Shown piece by piece: positions 17,182 through 24,682 of a stretch of 37,391 nt of DNA; position 1 is the first letter of the stretch, and each line of letters starts with the position of its first letter. Origin of the DNA: Pseudomonadota bacterium (GTDB lineage Bacteria; Pseudomonadota; Alphaproteobacteria; Acetobacterales; Acetobacteraceae); the NCBI GenBank assembly GCA_021781835.1, contig JAJXWD010000027.1:1-37391 (forward strand). The letters are read 5' to 3'. The position numbers were made by a program, and so were the translations under genes. Under the pieces are notes generated by a model that was not told the DNA's origin, did not search any database, and saw only the letters and a program-made list of their open reading frames with translations.

Positions 17182-18606
17182 TCAATGTTCGGCCAGCGCC
17201 AGAGCGGCGTATAGGTGGGGGCGCGCCTGGCGCAACCAAACGCTGAAGGCCAGCCCGGCAGCCAGCGTGACCGGGTATATTGCCGGCAGCCACGCCACCA
17301 ACGGCGCGCTCACGGTGGAGAGCAACGTGAAATTGGTGCACACGCTCGTCAGGGCAACGCCAAGCCCCACGGCCGCGCAGACAGAAGCGCCCTGAACAAT
17401 CGGGCCGGCCTCTTTGCGGCGCCGGATGACATAGCACATGATCGCGATCGCCGCCGCGGCCTGAAGGGCAATGATCCCGAGCGTGCCGATCCCGATCAGC
17501 ACCGGAATCACCGCCGCGTAGGGATCGGCCCCGACGGACGCGATGCCGCCCAGGCAAATGACCGTCGCCAGCGAGATGGCAAGAGTGGCCGCGACGGGGA
17601 CGTTTCGCCGTTCGTCGAACCGGGCGAGCACGCGGGGCAGCAACCCCTCCCGCGCGAGCGCGAACACATAGCGCGACGCGGCGGCATGGATGGCGATATA
17701 GGTGGCGAGCATGGAGGCGCAGAGCAAAACCCCCGCGACATCCGAGGCTATTTCACCGTCATATCGTTTGATCAGGTCGAGCACAAGCGTGCCGCCATAC
17801 GCGGCGGCCCGGGCCTTTGCCCCATCCGGGCCGAGCGCCCCAACCGTGATCCAGGCCGTGAGCAGGTAAAAAACACCGATCGCAATGACGGAAATATAGC
17901 TGGCGAGCGGGATGCTGCGCGCGGGGTCGGCCGCTTCCTTCGAATAGAGGGCACCTGATTCAAACCCGACAAAACAGGTGAAGGCGGTCATGAGCGAAAC
18001 GCCTGTCCCGGTTGCCGCCCATCCGCCGGGCGCAAAGGAGGCCAACGGGAAAGCCGCCCCTCCCTTCGCCGCGATGACGGTGCCATCGAAGACCATGAGC
18101 ACCGCCGTCTCGACAACGATGATGACGGCGAGAAGCTTGGAGGAGACATCCATCGAACGGTAGTTCAGGAGGCCGGTGAGCAGAACCGAAATGGCGGCGA
18201 AAATCTTCCAGCTGACATCGAAGCCGATGGCAATGGCGACCTGTTCGTCGAAATACCCGCAGGCGGCCGCCAGCCCGAACGCGAAGGTGCCATAGGAGAT
18301 GATCGCGCAATAAGCCGTGCCGACCCCCAAAGGTTTGCCGAGCCCCTCCGTCACATAGGTGTAAAACGCCCCCGTGCTGACAATGCGGCGGCCGATGAAG
18401 GCGTAACCGGTGGTGAAGGCAATCAGGATGGCGCCGGCGATGAGAAACGAGATGGGAACATTGGCGCCCGTCCCACGTTCAATCGCGATCGGCAGGTTGC
18501 CGATCATCGACGCGAGCGGCGCCGCCGCGGCGATCACCAGGAAGATGATGTAGGGCGTTGACAGCTGATGCGGCCGGGCTGGCCACCTGTCGGAAATATC
18601 GGTCAC
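17182..18606 (-). CDS. APC-family amino-acid permease
   Basis: A 474-residue inner-membrane transporter with about 12 predicted helices. The N-terminal LSTPYIIFLVIAAAAPLASMIGNLP begins helix 1 after a short cytoplasmic lead, and the broken-helix motif GTGANVPISFLIAG follows. FTCFVGFESGALYSKEAADPARSIP (mid-protein) is the conserved APC helix 6 region and its downstream loop. The start is the GTG at 18606, with AAGGAG 6 nt before it, not the open TTG upstream. Its base composition is more even between strands than its neighbours', and it is flanked upstream by a REP pair and a fragment of the 108-bp repeat, which hints at later arrival. The substrate cannot be assigned. Confidence 0.88.
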   Translation of the reverse strand: MTDISDRWPARPHQLSTPYIIFLVIAAAAPLASMIGNLPIAIERGTGANVPISFLIAGAILIAFTTGYAFIGRRIVSTGAFYTYVTEGLGKPLGVGTAYCAIISYGTFAFGLAAACGYFDEQVAIAIGFDVSWKIFAAISVLLTGLLNYRSMDVSSKLLAVIIVVETAVLMVFDGTVIAAKGGAAFPLASFAPGGWAATGTGVSLMTAFTCFVGFESGALYSKEAADPARSIPLASYISVIAIGVFYLLTAWITVGALGPDGAKARAAAYGGTLVLDLIKRYDGEIASDVAGVLLCASMLATYIAIHAAASRYVFALAREGLLPRVLARFDERRNVPVAATLAISLATVICLGGIASVGADPYAAVIPVLIGIGTLGIIALQAAAAIAIMCYVIRRRKEAGPIVQGASVCAAVGLGVALTSVCTNFTLLSTVSAPLVAWLPAIYPVTLAAGLAFSVWLRQARPHLYAALALAEH

Positions 18607-18655
18607 GCATGGCTCCTTCGGATTCGCGCGGGTGGGCACCAAATGGCGGTTTTAC

Positions 18656-18677
18656 GCCCAAATCAATGAAATTGATC
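18656..18677 (-). repeat. Fragment resembling the 108-bp repeat's second palindrome
   Basis: Read on the minus strand, GATCAATTTCATTG (14 nt) is identical to the repeat and is followed by TTT..GG positions that mostly match. The second arm is not found, so it looks like a relic. Confidence 0.4.
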
Positions 18678-18693
18678 CCCAAAACAAGAGCAA

Positions 18694-18793
18694 GTAGGGT
18701 GCAATGCCAAAGGCATTGCACCGAATCCGGCGCCACACAGGCGAAAGGCGGCTTGGCGGCATGGTGGTGCAATAGCTTCGCATTGCACCCTAC
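18694..18793. repeat. REP/BIME-like pair of inverted GTAG hairpins
   Basis: Two units face each other. Unit 1 is GTAG then GGTGCAATGCC-AAA-GGCATTGCACC (18694-18722). Unit 2, on the minus strand, is GTAG then GGTGCAAT...ATTGCACC with a GC pair and a bulge (18793-18766). The outer arms GTAGGGTGCAATG / CATTGCACCCTAC also pair over the full 100 bp. A GTAG tetranucleotide before a hairpin is the hallmark of REPs mobilised by RAYT (TnpA-REP) transposases. No transposase is in the window. Confidence 0.75.
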
Positions 18794-18879
18794 AATGTTC
18801 GATTCAACCAAAAGAGAACCCCAAACCCGCCAGTCCCCTCCAAGCCCAACCATGCTCCTCTAATCCACCAACAGAATGT

Positions 18880-18957
18880 GGGGGCTTTTTGAAAAAAGCC
18901 CCCTGCTCGACGCGCTCGAACCAATGGCGCGCGCCTCGCAGCCCCAAAAACTTTTAA
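18880..18957 (-). terminator. lpxC terminator (family copy C, interrupted)
   Basis: An 11-bp stem GGGGGCTTTTT / AAAAAGCCCCC (18880-18903), then about 41 bp not present in copies A and B, then CAAAAACTTTTAA (18945-18957). The latter also pairs with AAAAGTTTTT (18974-18983) at the lpxC stop, forming a second, nearer hairpin. Confidence 0.65.
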
Positions 18958-18982
18958 AACTTTAAGACAGGGAAAAAGTTTT

Positions 18983-19927
18983 TCAGGCCGCCGTCAGCTG
19001 CCGCGCCTGCGCCGCCAGCGAGCCATTGGTAACACGGTAATTCGCCTGGTCCGCAAACAACGCCCGCAGCAACAAATTATTCAGCCCATGCCCGGTCTTG
19101 CAGCCCACGAACCGCCCCGAAATCGGCGCCCCGGCCAATGCCAGATCGCCAATCACATCCAGCAGCTTGTGGCGCACGAACTCATCTTCGAAGCGCAGCC
19201 CTTCGGGATTCACGATCGCCTCGTTATCCACCACGATCGCATTCGCCAAAGACCCGCCCCGCGCCAAACCCGCCGCCCGCAGCGCCTCGATCTCGGCGCG
19301 CATGGCAAAGGTCCGCGCCGGCGCGATCTCCTCGGCAAACCCCTCTTCCGAGAGCAGAAAATGATAGCTCTGCGCCCCAATCGCCTTCGCCGCGAACTCA
19401 ATCTGCAAGGAAACCTCAAACCCCGCCCCACCCTCGCGGTGCGGCCGCAACTCGGCAAACGCGCCGTTCTGCTCAACCCTCACGGTGCGCAAAATCTCGA
19501 TCCGCTCGCGCAAACCGCCATGCTCAACAACCCCGGCGGCCTCAAGCAAAAACAAAAACGGCGCCGCCGAGCCATCAAAAATCGGCAGCTCCGCCGCATC
19601 CACCTCAACCCGCAAATCATCAATGCCCACCGCCATCACCGCGGCCATCAAATGCTCAATCGTCCCCACCCGCGCCTCACCCTCGGCAATCAGCGTGCAC
19701 AGGCGTGTATCCGTCACCAGGTTGAATTTCGCGGGCAAATCAATGCCGAGATCGGCGCGGCAAAACACCACGCCCGACCCCACGGCGCCCGGCTTGAGCA
19801 CCATGGTCACATCCCGCCCCGAATGCAGCCCACGCCCCACCCCGCAAATCTCCGCCCTGATCGTGCGGCGCGCGCCGGGCGCGGGCTCGGCGGGGGTAAA
19901 GCTGTAACGGTCTTTCAGCACGGCCAT
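18983..19927 (-). CDS. lpxC: UDP-3-O-acyl-N-acetylglucosamine deacetylase
   Basis: A zinc hydrolase for the committed step of lipid A synthesis. It has about 314 residues in two related domains. GVGLHSG is present as GVGRGLHSGRDV near the N-terminus; the zinc ligands are His of TIEHLMAA (first domain) and His and Asp of RHKLLDVIGDLAL (second domain), with the catalytic base in GHGLNNLLLRAL. FDGSAAPF is the substrate loop. The ATG at 19927 is 11 nt from AAGGA; a TTG two codons upstream (19933) has the better spacing and may be used. The order ftsA-ftsZ-lpxC on one strand is conserved in proteobacteria; here two opposite-strand genes lie between ftsZ and lpxC. Confidence 0.97.
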   Translation of the reverse strand: MAVLKDRYSFTPAEPAPGARRTIRAEICGVGRGLHSGRDVTMVLKPGAVGSGVVFCRADLGIDLPAKFNLVTDTRLCTLIAEGEARVGTIEHLMAAVMAVGIDDLRVEVDAAELPIFDGSAAPFLFLLEAAGVVEHGGLRERIEILRTVRVEQNGAFAELRPHREGGAGFEVSLQIEFAAKAIGAQSYHFLLSEEGFAEEIAPARTFAMRAEIEALRAAGLARGGSLANAIVVDNEAIVNPEGLRFEDEFVRHKLLDVIGDLALAGAPISGRFVGCKTGHGLNNLLLRALFADQANYRVTNGSLAAQARQLTAA

Positions 19928-20057
19928 GGTCAACGGGTTCCTTAACGCCCCCTCAATTTACGCCGCCCCGCCGCCACCAGCCAGTCAATCATTATTTCCG
20001 AGTATTTCATCACAACTCATTGATAAAAAACATTTTGCTTCGCCGCACATAAAGGGT

Positions 20058-20063
20058 TTGACA
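20058..20063 (+). promoter_or_regulatory. Possible -35 element upstream of the YbjQ-like gene
   Basis: A perfect TTGACA 59 bp before the ATG, in the shared region with lpxC. No good -10 follows at 16-18 bp, so this is a half-promoter at best. Confidence 0.25.
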
Positions 20064-20121
20064 CACATCTTGCCGCCCCCCTTGTCCTGTGCTCTGCTGC
20101 CGTCACAACCGGAGGCTTCCC

Positions 20122-20442
20122 ATGCTCGTCGCCACCACCGAAACCATCGCCCATCACCGCACCATCCGCACGCTCGGCCAATGTTTCGGGGTCGTGGTGC
20201 GCAGCCGGGGCCTTGGCGGCAATCTCATGGCCGGGCTGCGCTCGATCATTGGCGGTGAAATCAAGGAATATACCGAAATGCTCGAGGAGGCCCGCCGCCA
20301 CGCGGTTGACCGCATGGTCAAAAACGCCACCGAAATGGGCGCCAACGCCATTGTCATGATGCGCTTCGATTCTTCCGAAATGGGCCAGACCATGAGCGAA
20401 ATCGTCGCCTACGGCACCGCCGTCTTGACCGAGCCGGAATGA
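20122..20442 (+). CDS. YbjQ/UPF0145 family protein
   Basis: A 106-residue cytosolic protein of the YbjQ (PF01906) family, small oligomers annotated as heavy-metal binding although the role is not established. TTETIAHHRTIRTLGQCFGVVVRS (5-28) and GGEIKEYTEMLEEARRHAVDRM (46-67) with GANAIVMMRFD (75-85) and EIVAYGTAV are standard. GGAGG lies 6-7 nt before the ATG at 20122; an open upstream frame is not needed. The stop overlaps the next gene's ATG (ATGA). It sits inside the otherwise conserved ftsZ-lpxC interval. Confidence 0.88.
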   Translation: MLVATTETIAHHRTIRTLGQCFGVVVRSRGLGGNLMAGLRSIIGGEIKEYTEMLEEARRHAVDRMVKNATEMGANAIVMMRFDSSEMGQTMSEIVAYGTAVLTEPE

Positions 20443-20723
20443 TGCTGCGCGCCTTCGTGCTCGCCTTTGGCGTGCTGCTGCTGCTGTGCGGCGGGCTGAC
20501 CCTGTTCATCGGCCACTCCCCCGCCGGGCTTGGCGTGCTGGTGTTCGGCGCTCTCATCACCACCGGAACGATTTTCGAGCGCCGCTACAACACCCCCAGC
20601 GCCACCCAACCCGGCCCGGGCTTCGAGCCCACCAACGAAACCTATATCGATCCCGTCACCGGCGCCCGCACCGAGACCTGGTTCAACCCCAAAACCGGCG
20701 AGCGCCGCTATTTCACGCGCTGA
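20439..20723 (+). CDS. Small two-helix membrane protein with a conserved-looking C-terminal motif
   Basis: A 94-residue protein. Two hydrophobic helices (about 4-22, LAFGVLLLLCGGLTLFIG, and 28-44) are followed by a soluble tail FERRYNTPS...TNETYIDPVTGARTETWFNPKTGERRYFTR, whose last part has two similar units (DPVTGARTETWF and NPKTGERRYF). ATGA overlap with the YbjQ-like gene implies coupled translation and a shared task. I do not recognise a named family; a role in the membrane with YbjQ is inferred. The stop is followed by a tandem repeat and a bidirectional terminator. Confidence 0.8.
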   Translation: MMLRAFVLAFGVLLLLCGGLTLFIGHSPAGLGVLVFGALITTGTIFERRYNTPSATQPGPGFEPTNETYIDPVTGARTETWFNPKTGERRYFTR

Positions 20724-20730
20724 TTCCCCC

Positions 20731-20771
20731 CAAAGCCACACAAAACCACACAAAACCACAGCAAAACCACA
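20731..20771. repeat. 10-bp tandem repeat
   Basis: Four units of CAAAACCACA; the first has G for one A and an extra G precedes the last. Every base is A, C or G on this strand. It lies between the membrane-protein stop and the ftsZ terminator. Confidence 0.8.
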
Positions 20772-20778
20772 AAACAAC

Positions 20779-20810
20779 AACGGCCCCGCCAGAACCCTGG
20801 CGGGGCCGTT
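20779..20810. terminator. Bidirectional terminator between the small membrane protein and ftsZ
   Basis: A perfect 14-bp stem AACGGCCCCGCCAG / CTGGCGGGGCCGTT with a 4-nt loop, T-rich on both exits (TTTGTT on the plus strand, TTGTTTTG on the minus). It ends the dcw transcript after ftsZ and the converging pair. Confidence 0.85.
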
Positions 20811-20831
20811 TGTTAAGGCAGCGCCCCTGTC

Positions 20832-22361
20832 TTACTGACGGCGCAGAAAGGCGGGGATGTCCATGGTCGCCTCATCGATCTGCGCCGGGCGCACGGCGGC
20901 GCGGGCCTCGCGGTGGTCCTCGGCGCCGATGGCCGGCTCCTGGCGAGGCTGGGCCGGCGCCGGGGTGGGGGCATGCTTGGCGCCGCCAAACCCGAACACC
21001 GATTTGAAGATCGAGGTGCTCTTGGGCGGCTCGGGGGCGCGCACCGGGTCGGGGGCGACGCTGCGCACCGGCACGGCGGGACGGGGCTGGGCCGGACGGG
21101 CCGCCGGGGCGGGCGCCATGACGGGGGGCGGCACGGCGGCGGGGGCCTGGGGCGCCGCCGTCTGGGTCATGACAGGAGCGGCATGAACGGCTGGCGCCTC
21201 GCTGGCGCCGAGCACGATCTCATGCCCACGATCGACATAGGCGCGCGAGACCACCGGGACGGCCTGGGGCTCGGGCACATAGGCGCCGGGGCGGGCGGTG
21301 TTTTGGGCGGCCTGGGCCTGGGCGGCGGCGGGCGGGAACTGCACCGGCTCGGCGCCGTTGACGACCTTGAGGTTGGGCATCACTTGCGGCATCGAATCGA
21401 TGCCGGTGGCGACCACCGACACGCGGATGCGGCCCGAGATGGTTTCATCGAGCGACATGCCGAACATGATGTTGGCGTCCTTGTCGACTTCCTCGCCAAT
21501 GCGGTTGGCGGCCTGATCGACCTCGAACAGCGTGACATCCGAGCCGCCGGTGATGTTGATGAGCAGGCCGCGGGCGCCCTTCATGTTGGTGTCCTCGAGC
21601 AGCGGGTTCGAGATGGCGGCTTCGGCCGCGCGGATGGCGCGCTCCTCGCCCTCGGCCTCGCCGGTGCCCATCATGGCCTTGCCCATTTCGCGCATCACCG
21701 AGCGCACGTCGGCGAAGTCGAGATTGACGATGCCGGGCATGACCATCAGGTCGGTGATGCCGCGCACGCCCATGTAGAGCACGTTATCGGCCATCTCGAA
21801 CGCCTCTTTCCAGCCGGTGCGCTCATTGGCGACCTTGAAAAGATTCTGGTTCGGAATGACGATCAGCGTATCGACATAGGCCTGCATCTCCTGGATGCCT
21901 TCCTCGGCGGCGCGCATGCGGCGCTTGCCCTCGAACGCGAACGGCTTGGTGACCACGCCGACGGTGAGGATGTCGCGCTCGCGGGCCATGCGGGCGATGA
22001 CCGGCGCCGCGCCCGTGCCCGTGCCGCCGCCCATGCCGGCGGTGATGAACACCATGTGGGTATTTTCGAGATGACGGGCGATTTCGTCGCACGCTTCATC
22101 GGCGGCGAGCTTGCCGACATCGGGGCGCCCACCCGCGCCGTTGCCCTGGGTGAGATGAGGCCCGAGCTGGATGCGGCGTTCGGCGAAGGAGCGCTGCAAT
22201 TGCTGCGCATCCGTGTTGGCGACAACGAAATCGACGCCCGGAAGATTGAGCGCGATCATGTTGTTGACGGCGTTACAGCCGCCACCACCGACGCCGAAAA
22301 CCGTGATGCGCGGCGTGAAATCCGTGTGCGTGGGTTTGTCGATCATCAGATTCAGGGTCAT
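20832..22361 (-). CDS. ftsZ: Cell division protein FtsZ
   Basis: A tubulin-like GTPase that polymerises into the Z ring. Over 509 residues, [11 protein letters not shown] (22-32), the tubulin signature GGGTGTG (111-117) and the T7 loop NLDFADVR (213-220, two catalytic Asp) are intact. After the core (about 15-330) comes a long Pro/Ala linker (335-495) and the C-terminal peptide [10 protein letters not shown], which binds FtsA. The long linker is typical of alphaproteobacteria. GAGGAGATGAG precedes the ATG. It is the last gene of the dcw operon, 48 bp after ftsA, and a GANTC site lies 76 bp upstream within ftsA, so it may have its own cell-cycle promoter. Confidence 0.98.
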   Translation of the reverse strand: MTLNLMIDKPTHTDFTPRITVFGVGGGGCNAVNNMIALNLPGVDFVVANTDAQQLQRSFAERRIQLGPHLTQGNGAGGRPDVGKLAADEACDEIARHLENTHMVFITAGMGGGTGTGAAPVIARMARERDILTVGVVTKPFAFEGKRRMRAAEEGIQEMQAYVDTLIVIPNQNLFKVANERTGWKEAFEMADNVLYMGVRGITDLMVMPGIVNLDFADVRSVMREMGKAMMGTGEAEGEERAIRAAEAAISNPLLEDTNMKGARGLLINITGGSDVTLFEVDQAANRIGEEVDKDANIMFGMSLDETISGRIRVSVVATGIDSMPQVMPNLKVVNGAEPVQFPPAAAQAQAAQNTARPGAYVPEPQAVPVVSRAYVDRGHEIVLGASEAPAVHAAPVMTQTAAPQAPAAVPPPVMAPAPAARPAQPRPAVPVRSVAPDPVRAPEPPKSTSIFKSVFGFGGAKHAPTPAPAQPRQEPAIGAEDHREARAAVRPAQIDEATMDIPAFLRRQ

Positions 22362-22409
22362 GAACTCATCTCCTCAAGCGACATCGGTAGAGAACGCGCC
22401 GTTGTCATG

Positions 22410-23720
22410 TCAAACACGATTTTTCAGAAAATCCACGAGTCGCGCGAACCAGCCCTGGCCGCGCTCAAACTCAAAGTCGATATCTTGCATGGTCTGGCCA
22501 TCACCCGTTGCGAACGCAAGCAAACCGATGAGGGTCGCGAAATTGGGCGCGGCGGCCGAATCGGGCAGGCTGATGACCGTGCCCGGACGCCCGAGGCGCA
22601 CCTGGCGATCGAGAATTTGCGAGGCCAGCTCTCGCACGCCGCCCAGTTGCGAGGCGCCGCCCGTGAGTATCACGCGCACATTGCCCGCGCGCCCAAGCCC
22701 CGCCCGCTCCAGCCGGTCCTTGGTCAGTTCGAAGATTTCCTCAAGCCGGGGCTTGATGCACGAGATCAGATGCGATCTCGGCACCTGGGCGATCTGGTGC
22801 TCGGCCTCGCCGACCAGCGGCACGGGCAGCAGCTCGCGCGAATCATCAGGGCTGGCAAGGCAGTTTCCGTAAAGCGCCTTCAGCCGCTCGGCATGAGCGA
22901 TCGAGGTGGAGAGACCCTTGGCGATGTCGGTGGTGACATGCTGGCCGCCGACCGGAACGAGGCCGGTATGCAGCACCTGGTTTTCGCCAAACACCGCCAG
23001 GGTGGTGGTGCCGCCGCCCATGTCGATGACGGTGGCGCCAAGCTCGCGCTCATCGCCCACCAATGTGGCGAGGCCAGACGCCAGCGGCGCGGAGATGAGG
23101 GCGGCGATGTCGAGTTCGCAACGGCTCAGGCAATGAGAGAGGGTACGCAGCGCGGTGGAGCCGGCATCGACCACATGGAGCTGGGCCGTCAGCGTGTCGC
23201 AGAACAGGCCGCGCGGGTCGGTCACGCCCTGGGTTTCATCGGTCGAGAAACTCAAAGGCAGGGCATGGATGGTTGCCCGCCCCTCGGCATTGGCGCGGTG
23301 GCGGGCCTCGCGCACCACGCGCTTGACATCCTCAGACGTGACGGCCCGGCCATCGACCGGCCATTGCACGTTGAACAGCCGCGATTCGGGCTGGCCGCAG
23401 GAGAGATTAACATAGACCGATTTGAGCCGCATGTCGGCCATGTCCTCGGCCTGGCCGACGGCGGCGCGGATGGCTTTCTCGGCCTCCTCGAGATCGACGA
23501 TGCCCCCTGAGCGTATGCCCCGGCTCTTTTGCCAGCCAAACCCCATGGCGCGCAGCCGGCCATCGGCCTCGGCGCGGCCGATCAGGCAGGCGATCTTGGT
23601 CGAGCCGATATCGAGCACGCCGAACGGGCCGGAGCGGATGGGGCGCGGGCGGGGCGGCTCGTCGGGCACCAGTTTCAGCGCCATTTCGGGGCCGGATGGG
23701 CGTCTGGTCATGCTGCTCAT
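22410..23720 (-). CDS. ftsA: Cell division protein FtsA
   Basis: An actin-like ATPase that anchors FtsZ to the membrane and recruits the divisome. Over 436 residues, FGVLDIGSTKIACLIGR (33-49, phosphate loop 1), DMGGGTTTLAVF (phosphate loop 2) and VILTGGASQLGG (adenosine motif) are clear. The last residues GWFARLVDFLKNRV form the amphipathic membrane-targeting helix. The basic N-terminal stretch before residue 30 is longer than in E. coli. Its ATG overlaps the ftsQ stop (ATGA), so translation is coupled. Confidence 0.97.
   Translation of the reverse strand: MSSMTRRPSGPEMALKLVPDEPPRPRPIRSGPFGVLDIGSTKIACLIGRAEADGRLRAMGFGWQKSRGIRSGGIVDLEEAEKAIRAAVGQAEDMADMRLKSVYVNLSCGQPESRLFNVQWPVDGRAVTSEDVKRVVREARHRANAEGRATIHALPLSFSTDETQGVTDPRGLFCDTLTAQLHVVDAGSTALRTLSHCLSRCELDIAALISAPLASGLATLVGDERELGATVIDMGGGTTTLAVFGENQVLHTGLVPVGGQHVTTDIAKGLSTSIAHAERLKALYGNCLASPDDSRELLPVPLVGEAEHQIAQVPRSHLISCIKPRLEEIFELTKDRLERAGLGRAGNVRVILTGGASQLGGVRELASQILDRQVRLGRPGTVISLPDSAAAPNFATLIGLLAFATGDGQTMQDIDFEFERGQGWFARLVDFLKNRV
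22437..22441. promoter_or_regulatory. GANTC site upstream of ftsZ, inside the 3' end of ftsA
   Basis: GAGTC, 76 bp before the ftsZ ATG. Caulobacter ftsZ is activated through GANTC methylation and GcrA. Position only; one such site by chance is quite possible. Confidence 0.35.
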
Positions 23721-24682
23721 GGCGTCGCGCCTCCGGGTTTGCTCTTGCCGGCATCCGGCCCGGCCGGCGCCGGATAGGGCCGCACCACCAGCCGGCCGGG
23801 CTGGCGCAGGTCAATATCCTCGACCGGCCGCTCGAGCAGGTTGAGGCTGCTCTCGAGGGCGGCGAGCTGGCCGATGGCGGCGGCCTCGTCGGCGCTGCCG
23901 GGCAGCTTCACCACCGCCTGGTCCTTGAGGATGAGATTCCAGCGCAGCCCATCGACCCGCTCGGCGGCCACCACCTGGGCGGCGACGCTGGGCGCGGCCT
24001 TGAGCGCGTTGATGAGGGCGGCGGCGTGCTCGGGGGCATCGGGGCCGGTGAGCAGCAGCAGGCCGGGCTCGCGGCGCTTGGCCTGGGCGGCATCCTGGCC
24101 GAGGATGACATCACCCTGCTTGTCGATGACGACGAACCGCGTCTGGCCCTGGGTCTGGGTTTGCCAGATGGCCAGGGCGTTGCGCTCGGCCACCTCGATG
24201 ACCAGGGTGGAAGGCAGGACGCGCTCGACCGTGGCGCCCTCGACGGGGCCCAAATCCTGGATGCGCGCCTGGATGGCGCTGAGCGAGGGGCCGAAAATGG
24301 GCGCGCCCGGCGCCACCCCCACGGCCGCCTGGATGGCCAGGAGATCGTCCGGGTCGGCGCCTTCGATGTCGATGTTTTGGACGCGAAAGCCGAGCCAGGC
24401 GAGCAGGCCGCCAAGCCCCCGGTGGGGCGCGGCGGGCGCGGCGCTGGCCGTGCTTGGCACCGTGGCGGCGGCCTGGCGCGCGGGCAGGCTGTGCAGGGCC
24501 TCGCTGGCGCCCACGCCCAGCACGCCCAGCCCCAGCAGCCACAGCCCCGGCTTGAGGCTGCGCTTGACCCGGCGCCAATAAAGCTTGCGCGCGCTCAGCC
24601 GGTCGGGCTGGGGCGCAGGCTTGCGGGCGCGGGCGCGGGGAGGCCCGCTGCTCATGGGATCAAATGCCTCTACACGCGGCAT
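23717..24682 (-). CDS. ftsQ: Cell division protein FtsQ
   Basis: A bitopic inner-membrane protein that links early and late divisome parts (FtsL, FtsB, FtsW/I). The 321 residues comprise a basic cytoplasmic segment (1-45), one membrane helix (about 46-62, LWLLGLGVLGVGAS), an Ala-rich spacer, the POTRA domain (98-168, FRVQNIDIEGAD...VLPSTLVIEVAERNALAIWQ) and a beta domain. The C-terminus is Pro-rich. The ATG at 24682 has AGAGG 5 nt upstream and overlaps the ddl end by 13 nt; an ATG nine codons in is less likely. Confidence 0.94.
   Translation of the reverse strand: MPRVEAFDPMSSGPPRARARKPAPQPDRLSARKLYWRRVKRSLKPGLWLLGLGVLGVGASEALHSLPARQAAATVPSTASAAPAAPHRGLGGLLAWLGFRVQNIDIEGADPDDLLAIQAAVGVAPGAPIFGPSLSAIQARIQDLGPVEGATVERVLPSTLVIEVAERNALAIWQTQTQGQTRFVVIDKQGDVILGQDAAQAKRREPGLLLLTGPDAPEHAAALINALKAAPSVAAQVVAAERVDGLRWNLILKDQAVVKLPGSADEAAAIGQLAALESSLNLLERPVEDIDLRQPGRLVVRPYPAPAGPDAGKSKPGGATP

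Larger units (their letters stand above)
18607..18982. other. 376-bp intergenic region between the permease and lpxC
   Basis: It holds a repeat fragment (18656-18677), a REP-like twin palindrome (18694-18793) and terminator copy C (18880-18957), each listed separately. There is no credible gene; short frames here are shadows. It must also contain the permease promoter, which I cannot locate. Confidence 0.6.

Noticed and set aside
20731-20771. Tandem repeat as origin iterons at the skew switch
   Set aside because: The CAAAACCACA unit does not match DnaA boxes (only about 6 of 9), and it is immediately next to a terminator; no AT-rich unwinding region follows.
20913-23510. 865-codon plus-strand open frame opposite ftsZ and ftsA
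   Set aside because: It lies antisense to two certain genes, and its protein is low-complexity Gly/Arg/His-rich with no domain. Long antisense frames are expected at this GC content.
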